64,000 bases of DNA from Acidobacteriota bacterium. GTDB taxonomy: Bacteria; Acidobacteriota; Terriglobia; Terriglobales; Acidobacteriaceae. The DNA lies in NCBI GenBank assembly GCA_018268895.1, contig JAFDVP010000007.1:868001-932000 (forward strand), written 5' to 3'. A model generated the notes under the pieces. The model was not told the DNA's origin. It searched no databases and saw nothing but the letters and a program-made list of their open reading frames with translations. Both the position numbers and the translations under genes were made by a program. This document shows, piece by piece, positions 28,460-37,563 of the stretch (position 1 is the stretch's first letter; the number at the start of each line of letters is the position of its first letter).

Positions 28460-29908
28460 TTAGGTGCGGCTATATTGGGATTCGGATGGAGCTGGGTAGT
28501 TTGTTGCCAGATGAGGAGTCTCCAGCCTCTGATTCAACCGATGTCTGGAATTCAGGCAGGCCTCAAGTATGCCTGTAGTAAGCAGAGTGCGCTGGACAGG
28601 GTAAGGCGTCGCGCGAGCCTGGTACATCTGGTCGATCTTTCCAGCGAGACAGGCGGAATACGTCTCATTCGGCGCGGGCGACATAAAGAACTGCGTGGAG
28701 ACGGTATTCTGCCCCGCCAGCCGCACGGCGATATTGAAGTCCCTGACGGCCCCGTTGAGCATCAGCAGCGTCGCTTTGGTCCCATCGGCGTATTCAATGC
28801 AGTAGGCAGCCGGGTCCTTGACGAGTTGCGGCAACACGCCGTCGCCAACCAGGTCCTGATTGCGGCCGTCGAGCAAGGTCAATCCCATCGGCGTATCGCT
28901 GCGCGAGAGCGCGGAAGTAAGCAGCTCTTTGGACCAGCGCCCTGCCTGCCCTGCCGCCCATACGTCGTCGCCCTCAAGCAGTTGAACAGCTTTTACACCC
29001 GTCTCTCCTCCCCTGCGTCGCTCCAACATGCTCTGCATCGCTTCGAGAGCATCGAAGTCCATGCCATCGAGACGGCCAACGCCAACCATAACGGCCTCTT
29101 GAACGCGCTCTCCGTCGGGAACGTCGACATCCGGCAGGCGCCAGGTTACAGGCATCGACGAGCCTGCCATCAACGGGAAATTGAGGCGCTCGGCGGTCTT
29201 CACCATGCTTTGCGCTTCAACAAAGCTAAAGGAGAGCTGCTTGTGATTGAAGTAGGGAACGGAATGTCTTTCAGTCTCGAAGACCTGCGCGCATTGCTGG
29301 AAAAAATCGTAACGCGGAAGCAGCACCTGGTCCCTGCTATTGGTGCCGTAGGGATATTCATCGCACTGTTCGACGACCGTGAGAACGGCGTCGACTGCGA
29401 TCTTGTCGCCACCGCAACGCAGCGCCTCCGGAATGTTGTGGCAGAGACGAAAACCGAACTGCTGCGCACGCGCCGGGCAGAGATCGTTCATGAGCCCCTG
29501 TTCCTCCGACGACGGCGCGGCAGGCTCCCATCGCTCATCGGGGGTGCGCTTTGCTCCCGGAGCAGGCGGTGGCGGCGGCTGCCGCCGTCTCGTTTTGCCG
29601 GCAAGGGCCAACTGAAACTCGTTGGCCGCCGCAGTTGCCTTGCGAATTCTCTCGTCGACATAAACGGAGACGACCTGCACGTTCGGCATATGCCAGTCGC
29701 CCTCGTAGGGGTAGCCCACGAGAAAACGATCGGCGATGGTTTGAAGATTCGAGCCGCGGCGATAGGTCGAGCCCAGGATTGCGAGACGCACCGGGCGCTC
29801 ACCAGTCGCGGCATGCGCCTGCCCGAAGGCCGAGCGCAGCAGCGGAGGACACATCAACGCGGAGGACGACAGAGCAGAATAGCCAACGAAGCGGCGACGT
29901 GTCAGCAT
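28460..29908 (-). CDS. Tat-exported Rossmann-like protein of unknown function, second of a pair
   Basis: The 482-residue product begins with a twin-arginine leader (MLTRRRFVGYSALSSSALM) and then a Rossmann-like start (PVRLAILGSTYRRGSN). Residues about 115-140 are an insert rich in proline and charged residues. The rest is homologous to the gene upstream: both have VPYFNxKxLS, MxERRxGGETGV and RTLLTxGxL. I do not recognise the family. The first part resembles Gfo/Idh/MocA-type oxidoreductases, but the dinucleotide loop is not canonical. It overlaps the upstream gene by one base (TAATG), so the pair is translationally coupled. It is probably a partner or subunit of the first gene's product in sugar chemistry. 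Confidence 0.6.
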   Translation of the reverse strand: MLTRRRFVGYSALSSSALMCPPLLRSAFGQAHAATGERPVRLAILGSTYRRGSNLQTIADRFLVGYPYEGDWHMPNVQVVSVYVDERIRKATAAANEFQLALAGKTRRRQPPPPPAPGAKRTPDERWEPAAPSSEEQGLMNDLCPARAQQFGFRLCHNIPEALRCGGDKIAVDAVLTVVEQCDEYPYGTNSRDQVLLPRYDFFQQCAQVFETERHSVPYFNHKQLSFSFVEAQSMVKTAERLNFPLMAGSSMPVTWRLPDVDVPDGERVQEAVMVGVGRLDGMDFDALEAMQSMLERRRGGETGVKAVQLLEGDDVWAAGQAGRWSKELLTSALSRSDTPMGLTLLDGRNQDLVGDGVLPQLVKDPAAYCIEYADGTKATLLMLNGAVRDFNIAVRLAGQNTVSTQFFMSPAPNETYSACLAGKIDQMYQARATPYPVQRTLLTTGILEACLNSRHRLNQRLETPHLATNYPAPSESQYSRT

Positions 29909-31119
29909 TAGCTTCTCCAGAAGGTGGACTTGGGATTGGGCTGGTAGTTTACGGCTGCCAGGTTGGGCGTCTGAAGTTGCTGGCCTTTCTTGTCGCTCTC
30001 AACGCCGGCGATCAACAGCCCACTGGTCAAAAGGGTTCGTTCAATCGGATACTGCGCCTTGCCGGTCAGGAACATCTGCTCGGCGTTCCACACCAACGGG
30101 CTGAAGAAGCTGGCCAACGTTGTGCGGCCGTCGGGCATCGGCAGATACATCTGTGTCGAAAACGGCTTCGACTGACCTTCGATGGTTGCGGCGAAGGTAA
30201 AGTCGCGGACCATTCCGTTCATCAGGATCATCGTGCTCAGCAGACCGTCGCGGTGCCGGTAATGATAGGCAACGGGGTCCGGCACCATTGCCTTCATCTG
30301 TTCGAGCGTGGGAAAGATATTCGTGTAGCTCGGGTCGCCGGACCTTAATGTTGAGCTTCGGCTGAGCGCGGATTTGAATAGCGCTTGCGACCAGACGCCA
30401 TCCTGATGCGCCTTCCAGAAGGCAGGTCCGCGATAGGTCTGCACCCATTCGACACCGGTCTCCCCGCCCTTGCGCCGTTCGACCATGCATTGAATGGTCT
30501 CGAGCCCATGAAAGTCGTAGCTCGTCATTCCGCCATAACCTACGGAGAGGGCCTCTTTCGCGACCGCTCCCAGCGGAAACTCGACGGACGGAATTCTCCA
30601 AGTTACGGCGAGGCTGGAGCCTCCCTGCAATGGGAACTTGAGCTCGTGCGAGACATCCACCATCTTCTTGGACCAGTCCCAGTTCCACGAGAGTTCCTTG
30701 TCGTTGAAGTAGGGAACTGAACGCCCGCTCGAGCGGAATACGTTGGTGATCTGCTCGAAGAACTCATAGTGTGGGTGCATCATAATGCCGTTGGGGCTGA
30801 GCGGATATATGCCATGTTCCGCCACGACGACCACTCCATCGACGGCAAGTTTGCTTGTGCCCAGCGTCAGAGCATCGGCGATTGTGGGGCATATCTTCAT
30901 GCCAGGATGCCGGTCCGCCCGCTCCTGAAAGAGGTCTCCTTCACCGCGCTGATCGACATAGAGCGAGACGACGTCCATCTCGGGCCGATGATAGGTGCCG
31001 TTCCATCCATAGCCGTCGAGGAGACGGTCGACGACGTGTTGAGGGTGGAGAAGTTTCTTGTACGAGGTCACTGCGGCCGCTAGTCGCGGACGTTTGACGG
31101 GCGATCCATTGGGGGCCAT
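29908..31119 (-). CDS. Rossmann-like protein of unknown function, first of a pair
   Basis: The 403-residue protein is a paralogue of the downstream Tat protein but has no leader. It begins MAPNGSPVKRPRLAAAVTSYKK and lacks the usual GxGxxG. Shared blocks include DGVVVVAEHGIYP, VPYFNDKELS, VERRKGGETGV and RTLLTSGLL. The absence of a signal in this copy and its presence in the other is odd: either this start is wrong, or one partner stays in the cytoplasm, or it is carried out by the leader of its partner (Tat hitchhiking). The function is not known. It is divergent from the M19 dipeptidase gene. Confidence 0.58.
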   Translation of the reverse strand: MAPNGSPVKRPRLAAAVTSYKKLLHPQHVVDRLLDGYGWNGTYHRPEMDVVSLYVDQRGEGDLFQERADRHPGMKICPTIADALTLGTSKLAVDGVVVVAEHGIYPLSPNGIMMHPHYEFFEQITNVFRSSGRSVPYFNDKELSWNWDWSKKMVDVSHELKFPLQGGSSLAVTWRIPSVEFPLGAVAKEALSVGYGGMTSYDFHGLETIQCMVERRKGGETGVEWVQTYRGPAFWKAHQDGVWSQALFKSALSRSSTLRSGDPSYTNIFPTLEQMKAMVPDPVAYHYRHRDGLLSTMILMNGMVRDFTFAATIEGQSKPFSTQMYLPMPDGRTTLASFFSPLVWNAEQMFLTGKAQYPIERTLLTSGLLIAGVESDKKGQQLQTPNLAAVNYQPNPKSTFWRS

Positions 31120-31335
31120 GGCAGATCCTTGGATACGGATATTTCGAAGTAGTCGATAACGGGAGGATATTACCTATGAATTACGTTTTGCTGCTAGGTC
31201 AAATGTCTTGTATGTTTTTCGATCTAAAAGAATCATTCGGATTCCTTGTATACTGACCCGCATGTTATCTGCTGAGAATGATATGCGAGCTACAGCCAGC
31301 CCCTGCACAATTCACGCCGTTCCGGGAGGTGGGCA

Positions 31336-32586
31336 GTGCTGACTCGCCGCAGATTTCTCCGCTATAGCGCCGCGGTGCCTGCCATTGTGGACCCATTACT
31401 CTGGGGCAGAAATTTATTGGAAAGCGGTGCGGCGGATCAGGCGGCTCCGCAGATTTCTCCGCAGGCGTTGGCGATCCACAAACGCGCCTTCATCTTTGAC
31501 GGTCACGTCCATGCGTTGGACCGCGAGTTCTACCACGGCGGCAGTATGGGCGACAGAAGAGCCGACGGGCAGTGGGATCTGCCGCGAGCGCGTGAAGGCG
31601 GCGAAGGCGCGTTTTTTCTGTCGATCTTCGTTCCAGAGGAGTATTACCCCAACCGCTTCGAGACAAAGCAAACGTTACGGCGGGTCGATCATGCTCTCCG
31701 TCAGCTTGAAGAAAACCGATCGGTGGTCGAGCTTGCGCTGAACGCAAATGACGTCGAACGCATTCGCGCGAAAGGCAAGATGGCGGCGGTGCTGGATATT
31801 GAAGGAAGCTATGATCTCGATGGCGATCTGGGAGTGCTGCGGGATCTCCATCGTCTGGGCCTGCGCTCCGCTCAGCTTTCGGCGCACAACTGGAACCAGA
31901 ACTACTCCGACTCCTGCTGTTCGACGCCAAAGTTTGGCGGCCTGACAGCTCATGGCCGCGATGTCATTCGAGAGATGAACCGCCTGGGAATGATGATTAA
32001 CGTCTCACATTCTTCAGATGACACCATCTCGCAGGTGATCGATATCAGCGACAGGCCAGTTATCGCAACTCACCACGGCCTGCGCAGCGTGAACAACATT
32101 CCGAGAAATATGCCGGATGGGCTGCTAAAAAAGTTAGCTGCTAAAGGTGGAATCATCGGATTTCAAATCGGCAGCGAGTTCAGTTATCCCAAGGAGTATG
32201 AGTGGCTGACCGCACAACGAGGAAAGACCTTCTTCGATACCTCGAGCATTCCCGACAGGGTCAAAGGCAAAACGATCTACGAGGTGGATCAGTTGGTTGC
32301 GCCGCAGTTCCCCATGCTTGGCGCACATGTGCCGGAGTCGGTCATGATGGCTGTCGATGACTGGGTGGCCGTTGTCGACCGGGCCATTCATCTGGTCGGC
32401 GAAGACCACGTTGCGCTCGGAACCGACTTTGACGGCGGACCTACTCTGGCGCGCGGCATGAGAGATGTCCGCGATCTGCCTATGATTACCGATGCCATGT
32501 TGCGCAGGGGATACACAGAAGAGCGCATCGACAAATTCTGGGGAGGCAATCTGTTACGGTTCTTCCACCAGGTAAGCCGCTCTTAG
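31336..32586 (+). CDS. Tat-exported membrane dipeptidase (peptidase M19)
   Basis: The 416-residue protein has a twin-arginine leader (LTRRRFLRYSAAVPAI) and the M19 renal-dipeptidase domain: metal residues in FDGHVHALD (H57, H59), VLDIEGSY, AHNWNQNYSDS, NVSHSSDDT, ATHHGLRSV and a C-terminal ALGTDFDGG. It hydrolyses dipeptides, possibly D-containing cell-wall ones, outside the inner membrane. It starts with GTG behind a strong GGGAGG. The spacer to the divergent pair (31120-31335) has TTGTAT words at about 31208 and 31245 but no certain operator. Confidence 0.9.
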   Translation: MLTRRRFLRYSAAVPAIVDPLLWGRNLLESGAADQAAPQISPQALAIHKRAFIFDGHVHALDREFYHGGSMGDRRADGQWDLPRAREGGEGAFFLSIFVPEEYYPNRFETKQTLRRVDHALRQLEENRSVVELALNANDVERIRAKGKMAAVLDIEGSYDLDGDLGVLRDLHRLGLRSAQLSAHNWNQNYSDSCCSTPKFGGLTAHGRDVIREMNRLGMMINVSHSSDDTISQVIDISDRPVIATHHGLRSVNNIPRNMPDGLLKKLAAKGGIIGFQIGSEFSYPKEYEWLTAQRGKTFFDTSSIPDRVKGKTIYEVDQLVAPQFPMLGAHVPESVMMAVDDWVAVVDRAIHLVGEDHVALGTDFDGGPTLARGMRDVRDLPMITDAMLRRGYTEERIDKFWGGNLLRFFHQVSRS

Positions 32587-32702
32587 TCTTTCTTGTGTCA
32601 AAATGTCACAAAATTGTCTCAGGATTGTATTTTGGTGATAATTCGCCTTCTGCAATAAGAGATTTCTGTACACACTAGAAGTGTCGGTACAGGTGGCAGA
32701 AC
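32587..32702 (+). promoter_or_regulatory. Promoter region with TGTCA/TGTCT half-sites
   Basis: TGTCA at 32596-32600 and 32604-32608 and TGTCT at 32615-32619 form tightly spaced same-direction half-sites in an AT-rich leader before the response-regulator gene. This is typical of OmpR-family autoregulation sites. No clear -10/-35 pair was read. Confidence 0.3.
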
Positions 32703-33386
32703 ATGAGCAAGATTCTCGTAATTGAAGACGATCCACGCATCCAAAAAGCCCTTCAGCGGCAATTTACGACGGAAGGATTTGACGTTCACGCCGCAGTCAA
32801 TGGAACCGATGGGCTTGCCGCAGCGCTGGCGATCAAGCCTGACGCGGTTATTCTCGACCTGATGCTGCCAGGAATGTCTGGCCGCGACGTCTGCAAAAAC
32901 ATCAAAAATTCATTGCCGGATACGCCCGTCCTCATCTTGAGCGCTGTAACCGAGGTTGCGGACAAGGTTCTCCTGCTTGAGATTGGTGCTGACGACTACA
33001 TCACAAAACCATTCAGCCCGCGCGAGCTGTTGGCCCGCTTGCAGGCGGCGTTGCGTCGCGGCCGTCGTGAGGAACGCAGCGAAGTAGCCAGTTTTGGCAA
33101 TGTCACGGCGGATTTTGCGCGCATGGAAGTTCGAAAGGACGGAAAGCCCGTCGTCATGACAGCTCACGAACTCAAGCTGCTGCGCTACTTCATCGATCAT
33201 GCGGAGCGAGTAATTACGCGGGAGAAGCTGCTGACCGACGTATGGGGTTATCATTCCTATCCCACCACGAGGACCGTAGACAATCAGGTGATGAAGCTCA
33301 GACAGAAGCTCGAACCCGATCCTGCGCGCCCGCATTTCTTTCGTACGATGCACGGCATCGGATATAAGTTCGTCGGCGGGCAGTGA
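32703..33386 (+). CDS. OmpR-family response regulator
   Basis: The 227-residue protein has a receiver domain (IEDDPRIQKALQRQF; phosphoacceptor D52 in VILDLMLPGMSG; KPFSPREL) and an OmpR/PhoB winged helix (LTAHELKLLRYFI is here MTAHELKLLRYFI; TVDNQVMKLRQKLEP; GIGYKFV). It is the first gene of an operon with its kinase, a porin and a blue-copper protein. These are probably its targets. Confidence 0.95.
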   Translation: MSKILVIEDDPRIQKALQRQFTTEGFDVHAAVNGTDGLAAALAIKPDAVILDLMLPGMSGRDVCKNIKNSLPDTPVLILSAVTEVADKVLLLEIGADDYITKPFSPRELLARLQAALRRGRREERSEVASFGNVTADFARMEVRKDGKPVVMTAHELKLLRYFIDHAERVITREKLLTDVWGYHSYPTTRTVDNQVMKLRQKLEPDPARPHFFRTMHGIGYKFVGGQ

Positions 33387-33401
33387 ACTGGCTGAACCGG
33401 C

Positions 33402-35213
33402 ATGTTCATAAAAAACATCCTCGATCGGCTTCGCATGCGCACCAGGCTGCTGGTGCCGTTACTGTTCATCTTTTTCGGCTGGACGCTGCTGAGCTTCCTC
33501 ATCCTCCGTGTCATTGTTGAGCAGCAGACGCGAAGCGACCTCAGCTCCGACCTGGCCCACTCCATTACGACCTATCAGAATCTCCAGCACTATCACCGCG
33601 AGATGATGCACCGCGAATCTGTCCTCATGGCGGATCTCCCGACCATTAAAGCGCTGATGACCTCGGAAGATAAGAAGACAATTGAAGATGCCGGAACCGA
33701 ATTCTGGCGCACCAGCGACAGCGATCTATTTGCACTCTTTACTCCCGATTTCAAGCTGGCGGCCGGATACAGGCGCGACTCGGTGCTGCATGCATCCGAG
33801 TTCGAAAATTCGATTCAGCCTCATCTGCGCGCGGCAGAAGACTCCTTTTACCTGGTGCTTGATGGGAGCCTTTACGAGGTTGCTGCACAGCCGATCATCT
33901 TTGGCGACCACGTAACCGGTTCCACGCTCGGATATATTGCCGTTGGCTACGCGCTTGATAAGCGCGTAGCGCAGCAGGTCAGTCAGGCCGCGGCCGCGGA
34001 GGTTGCATTTGCAGATCGAGGCAACCTGCTTGTTGCTACTCTCAGTCCCGATCTTCAGGGCCAACTGCGAGCAGTTCTTCCTCAAATTCAAAATGACGCA
34101 CAAGGAAAGACGGTGAGGCTTGGTGGTCAGCGGTATCTTGCCGCGGCCATCCCATTGCAGACGCACGGAATCGGCGCTCCACGCCCACTCCTGGTGGTGT
34201 TGAAATCCTTTGAGCAGGGGCAGGCCCTGATCATGCGTGTCAACCGCTGGGTTACGGCGCTGGGGCTTCTGGTATTGTGCGCCGGCGCTGCAATCCTCCT
34301 GTCCATCTCGCAGTCCATTACGCGCCCGCTGGCTTCTTTGATGGAAGGAGTTCGTGCAGTCGGCGGGGGCAACTACACCTATCGCATCCGCGACGAAGGA
34401 GCGGAAGAGGTTCGTGAGCTGAGCCGCGCCTTCGATCGCATGCGAACGCAGCTGCAGCAATCGCAGAAGGAGCTTGTGCAGGCTGAACGCCTGGCTACGA
34501 TTGGCCGCATGGCGAGTTCGATCTCTCACGATCTGCGGCATTATCTTTCAGCTATTTACGCAAATGCCGAGTTTATGAGTGAAGCGAACATTCCGCAGGC
34601 CGAGCGCGAAGAGCTTTTGGCCGAGGTGAGCACGGCAGTCCATGGTATGACCGATCTGCTCGACTCCCTCTTATTATTCAGCCAGACCGGCAGGGCTTTG
34701 CACCGGCACTTTGAATCGATTGCGCTCATTCTGCAGCGTGCCGTTGCTATGCTGCGTTCGCATCCGGCAGCGCGCGATGTGCAAATATCGCTACTTGGGC
34801 TATCTCCATTGACAGCGTATGTCGATGCGAAGAAACTGGGTCGCGCTGTCTACAACCTGCTGCTGAATGGCTGCGAAGCCGCAAAGCAAAGCTCGCAAGC
34901 TCCAGCAGTCAGCCTTACGCTTGTGGAAGACCCCAACTCCATACGCATCTGCATTTCAGATAACGGGGCCGGTGTCGCCGAGACTGTCAAGCGAACAATG
35001 TTCATGCCGTTCGTCAGTGAAGGCAAACAGAGTGGAACAGGGCTGGGTTTGACCCTCTCTGAGCACATTGCATCGGAGCATGGCGGGCATATTGAGTTCG
35101 AGCGCACATCCGATAACCTGACCGTATTTTCTATGGTGTTACCCAAAGTTACAGAGCAGGCGTCTACCGATGCAGTCATCGGGACCAGTGCGCCTACGGA
35201 GACAACATCATGA
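33402..35213 (+). CDS. Membrane sensor histidine kinase
   Basis: The 603-residue kinase has a first membrane helix at about 17-40, a periplasmic sensor of about 230 residues, a second helix at about 283-305, a HAMP linker, a HisKA region with ASSISHDLRHYLSAI (H376) and an ATPase domain (NLLLNGCEA, DNGAGV, GTGLGLTLSEHI). It phosphorylates the regulator encoded 15 bases upstream. The sensor could be a Cache-type fold; its ligand is not apparent. It overlaps the porin gene by four bases (ATGA). Confidence 0.93.
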   Translation: MFIKNILDRLRMRTRLLVPLLFIFFGWTLLSFLILRVIVEQQTRSDLSSDLAHSITTYQNLQHYHREMMHRESVLMADLPTIKALMTSEDKKTIEDAGTEFWRTSDSDLFALFTPDFKLAAGYRRDSVLHASEFENSIQPHLRAAEDSFYLVLDGSLYEVAAQPIIFGDHVTGSTLGYIAVGYALDKRVAQQVSQAAAAEVAFADRGNLLVATLSPDLQGQLRAVLPQIQNDAQGKTVRLGGQRYLAAAIPLQTHGIGAPRPLLVVLKSFEQGQALIMRVNRWVTALGLLVLCAGAAILLSISQSITRPLASLMEGVRAVGGGNYTYRIRDEGAEEVRELSRAFDRMRTQLQQSQKELVQAERLATIGRMASSISHDLRHYLSAIYANAEFMSEANIPQAEREELLAEVSTAVHGMTDLLDSLLLFSQTGRALHRHFESIALILQRAVAMLRSHPAARDVQISLLGLSPLTAYVDAKKLGRAVYNLLLNGCEAAKQSSQAPAVSLTLVEDPNSIRICISDNGAGVAETVKRTMFMPFVSEGKQSGTGLGLTLSEHIASEHGGHIEFERTSDNLTVFSMVLPKVTEQASTDAVIGTSAPTETTS

Positions 35214-36742
35214 ACCTCCCATTCGCTTTTCGCCCACGGCTCCTGACCTCAAGAGTGGTCTTGTGTCTCCTCTGTGTTGATCTTGCATGTACGGGAAGCC
35301 TGATGCGTGGGCAATCTACTGGGGCTGACACTTCCGCGCTTACTCCCGAGGCGCAGCTCAAACAGATTGCGACCCGGCTTGACGCTGCACAGGAGAAGCT
35401 GCGGGATTCACAACATGAGATCGATCAGCTTCAGCAACAACTAGCCGCTCTGCGCACGCAGTTAGCTGCAAGCGCTTCTACGGAAAAAGTGCCTGCTGTG
35501 GAAAGCGCCAGCGCTCCACCGCCTGAGATGTCGGAGCGCGTTGATGTTCTCGAATCGCAGGTGGCGCAACACGATCAGTCGAAGGTGGAGAGCGTTTCGA
35601 AATATCCCGTTCGCTTTACGGGGCTCGTTCTCTTCAATGCCTTTACCAACAGCGGCACTGTCGACAACTTCGATCTACCCTCGCTGGCAGTTGCGCCGGC
35701 CCCTGATGCGTCCACGCGCAGTTCGGGAGCCAGCATGCGTCAGACAATTTTAGGAGTCCATGCGGTTGGACCTCGTCTGCTTGGCGCCTCGAGTCAGGCG
35801 GACGTCAACTTCGATTTTTACGGTGGAATTCCATACAACAGCTTCGGCACGAGCGGCGGTCTTGTTCGCCTTCGCACGGGAAGTGCGCGCCTCGCGTGGC
35901 AACGCGATACAGCAGAGGTTGGGTTCGTTGAGCCATTGATCTCTCCGCTCTCGCCGAGTTCGTATGCGACTGTAGCTGAACCCGGGATGGCGTGGGCAGG
36001 CAACCTGTGGACATGGGCCCCCCAGTTGAGCTACAAGCATCTCTTCGCCGGTCCGCGCAACGGTGATCTCGGGTGGCAGTTTGGCCTTTGGGATCCGCCG
36101 GCAGCCGGTTATAACAATCCGGACGTCTATCGCGCGCCCTCGTCTGGCGAGCGCAGTGCTCAACCTGCCTATGAGACAAGATTTTCATACACACACGGAG
36201 AACAGGGTAGCCTCGCATATTTGCAACTCGGCGCAAGCGGATACTACTCTCGCCAAAGCTACACGGGGCGGAATGGAGACTCATGGGCAGTCACTGGTGA
36301 CTGGAAGCTGCCGGTCACCCGATTCGTTGAGTTGAGCGGTGAAGTCTATCGAGGCCGCGCTCTCGGCGGACTTGGAGGCGGCGTTTATAAGGATGTCGTC
36401 AACGGCGCCGATCCAATTACCGGACGCGCCACGTTCCGTCTGCTCAATGACGTCGGAGGGTGGTCGCAGGCAAAGGTGCGTTTTACACGGCTTCTTGAAG
36501 CTAACGGGGCATTCGGTCAAGACAACGGCTTTGCCCGCGACTTCCACTCGCTCATTCTTTCGCCAACCGCTGGAGCAGTGCAGCTTCGCGCGCGAAATCA
36601 GATGATCTCTGCAAACCTGATCTATACGCCGCGGACTTACCTGATTATATCGCCGGAATATCGGCGTATCCGTACATCTCCCATCAACAGCGCAGCATCG
36701 GTGGCAAACCTCTTTACGCTCTCTTTTGGGTATCGCTTCTAG
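35210..36742 (+). CDS. Outer-membrane porin-like protein with coiled coil
   Basis: The 510-residue protein has a signal peptide, a heptad-rich coiled coil at about 45-95 (LDAAQEKLRDSQHEIDQLQ), and a beta-barrel region ending in LFTLSFGYRF, the typical C-terminal aromatic. It resembles porins with a periplasmic coiled-coil trimerisation stem. It is translationally coupled to the sensor kinase. Co-expression with a blue-copper protein suggests envelope uptake or redox adaptation; this is inference. Confidence 0.8.
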   Translation: MNLPFAFRPRLLTSRVVLCLLCVDLACTGSLMRGQSTGADTSALTPEAQLKQIATRLDAAQEKLRDSQHEIDQLQQQLAALRTQLAASASTEKVPAVESASAPPPEMSERVDVLESQVAQHDQSKVESVSKYPVRFTGLVLFNAFTNSGTVDNFDLPSLAVAPAPDASTRSSGASMRQTILGVHAVGPRLLGASSQADVNFDFYGGIPYNSFGTSGGLVRLRTGSARLAWQRDTAEVGFVEPLISPLSPSSYATVAEPGMAWAGNLWTWAPQLSYKHLFAGPRNGDLGWQFGLWDPPAAGYNNPDVYRAPSSGERSAQPAYETRFSYTHGEQGSLAYLQLGASGYYSRQSYTGRNGDSWAVTGDWKLPVTRFVELSGEVYRGRALGGLGGGVYKDVVNGADPITGRATFRLLNDVGGWSQAKVRFTRLLEANGAFGQDNGFARDFHSLILSPTAGAVQLRARNQMISANLIYTPRTYLIISPEYRRIRTSPINSAASVANLFTLSFGYRF

Positions 36743-36756
36743 GAACGGTCATTTTC

Positions 36757-37476
36757 ATGATGAAGCTCGACAAAACTTCCAAGCCCGCAATGCTATTGCT
36801 TCTGGCAGCAACGGCATTGCCAGGGTTGTATGCCCAGGAAGGCGATGTGATCGCCAAAGTTCGCGTCAATGAAGTGACTCCGGCAGCTCATGCAAAACAC
36901 ATCTCGCCTGCGAATGTGGTGCTTTGGCTTACGCCTCTTGATAGACCCTTGCCTGCACCTGTACCGAAACAACATGTCCGGCTCATCCAGAAGAACAAGG
37001 AATTCAGCCCGCATTTACTGGTTATTCCCATCGGCACCAGCGTCGATTTTCCCAATCTCGATCCGTTCTTTCACAATGTCTTCTCGTTGTTCAACGGCAG
37101 GCGGTTCGATCTGGGGCTGTATGAGGCAGGTTCGCATCGTGCGGTGAGCTTCGATCGCGAAGGCGTTTCCTACATCTTCTGCAATATCCATCCAGAGATG
37201 GGAGCGGTGGTTGTCTCCTTGAGGTCTCCTTACTATGCGATCTCATCCGCTGATGGCACCATCGTTGTTCATGGAGTACCTCCAGGCAAATATCGTGTTG
37301 AAACCTGGGCGGAACAGCTTCAGCCCGCTTCGGCAGATGAAGCGGAACGCATCGTTCAGATAGCGGCGCGAGGCGTATCTTTAGGCGATCTGATTTTTGT
37401 TCCAGGCGCCGATCCACTGGCACATCACAAAAATAAGTTCGGCAAAGATTATTCTCCGCAACCAAACCAGTATTGA
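36757..37476 (+). CDS. Exported cupredoxin-domain protein
   Basis: The 239-residue product has a signal peptide (LPGLYAQ). Its cupredoxin-type domain holds a complete type I copper set: H106 in PFFHNVFS, then C142, H145 and M148 in FCNIHPEM. It continues with a carboxypeptidase-regulatory-like beta segment (VVHGVPPGKYRVETW) and a charged tail. Similar proteins are called methylamine-utilisation or plastocyanin-like. It is a periplasmic electron carrier or copper-binding protein, last in the two-component operon. Confidence 0.85.
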   Translation: MMKLDKTSKPAMLLLLAATALPGLYAQEGDVIAKVRVNEVTPAAHAKHISPANVVLWLTPLDRPLPAPVPKQHVRLIQKNKEFSPHLLVIPIGTSVDFPNLDPFFHNVFSLFNGRRFDLGLYEAGSHRAVSFDREGVSYIFCNIHPEMGAVVVSLRSPYYAISSADGTIVVHGVPPGKYRVETWAEQLQPASADEAERIVQIAARGVSLGDLIFVPGADPLAHHKNKFGKDYSPQPNQY

Positions 37477-37563
37477 TGCCTGTCGGTGGGGCGGTGCATA
37501 AGCAGTCGCATGCCTGCTAATAATTCGTTATGATCCAAAAGCGCAAGCTAACGCTGGAGGAAC

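Noticed and set aside
28415..29911. 498-residue open frame antisense to the Tat-exported paralogue
   Set aside because: Composition is Arg/His-rich and repetitive. The opposite frame has a Tat leader and homology to its neighbour.
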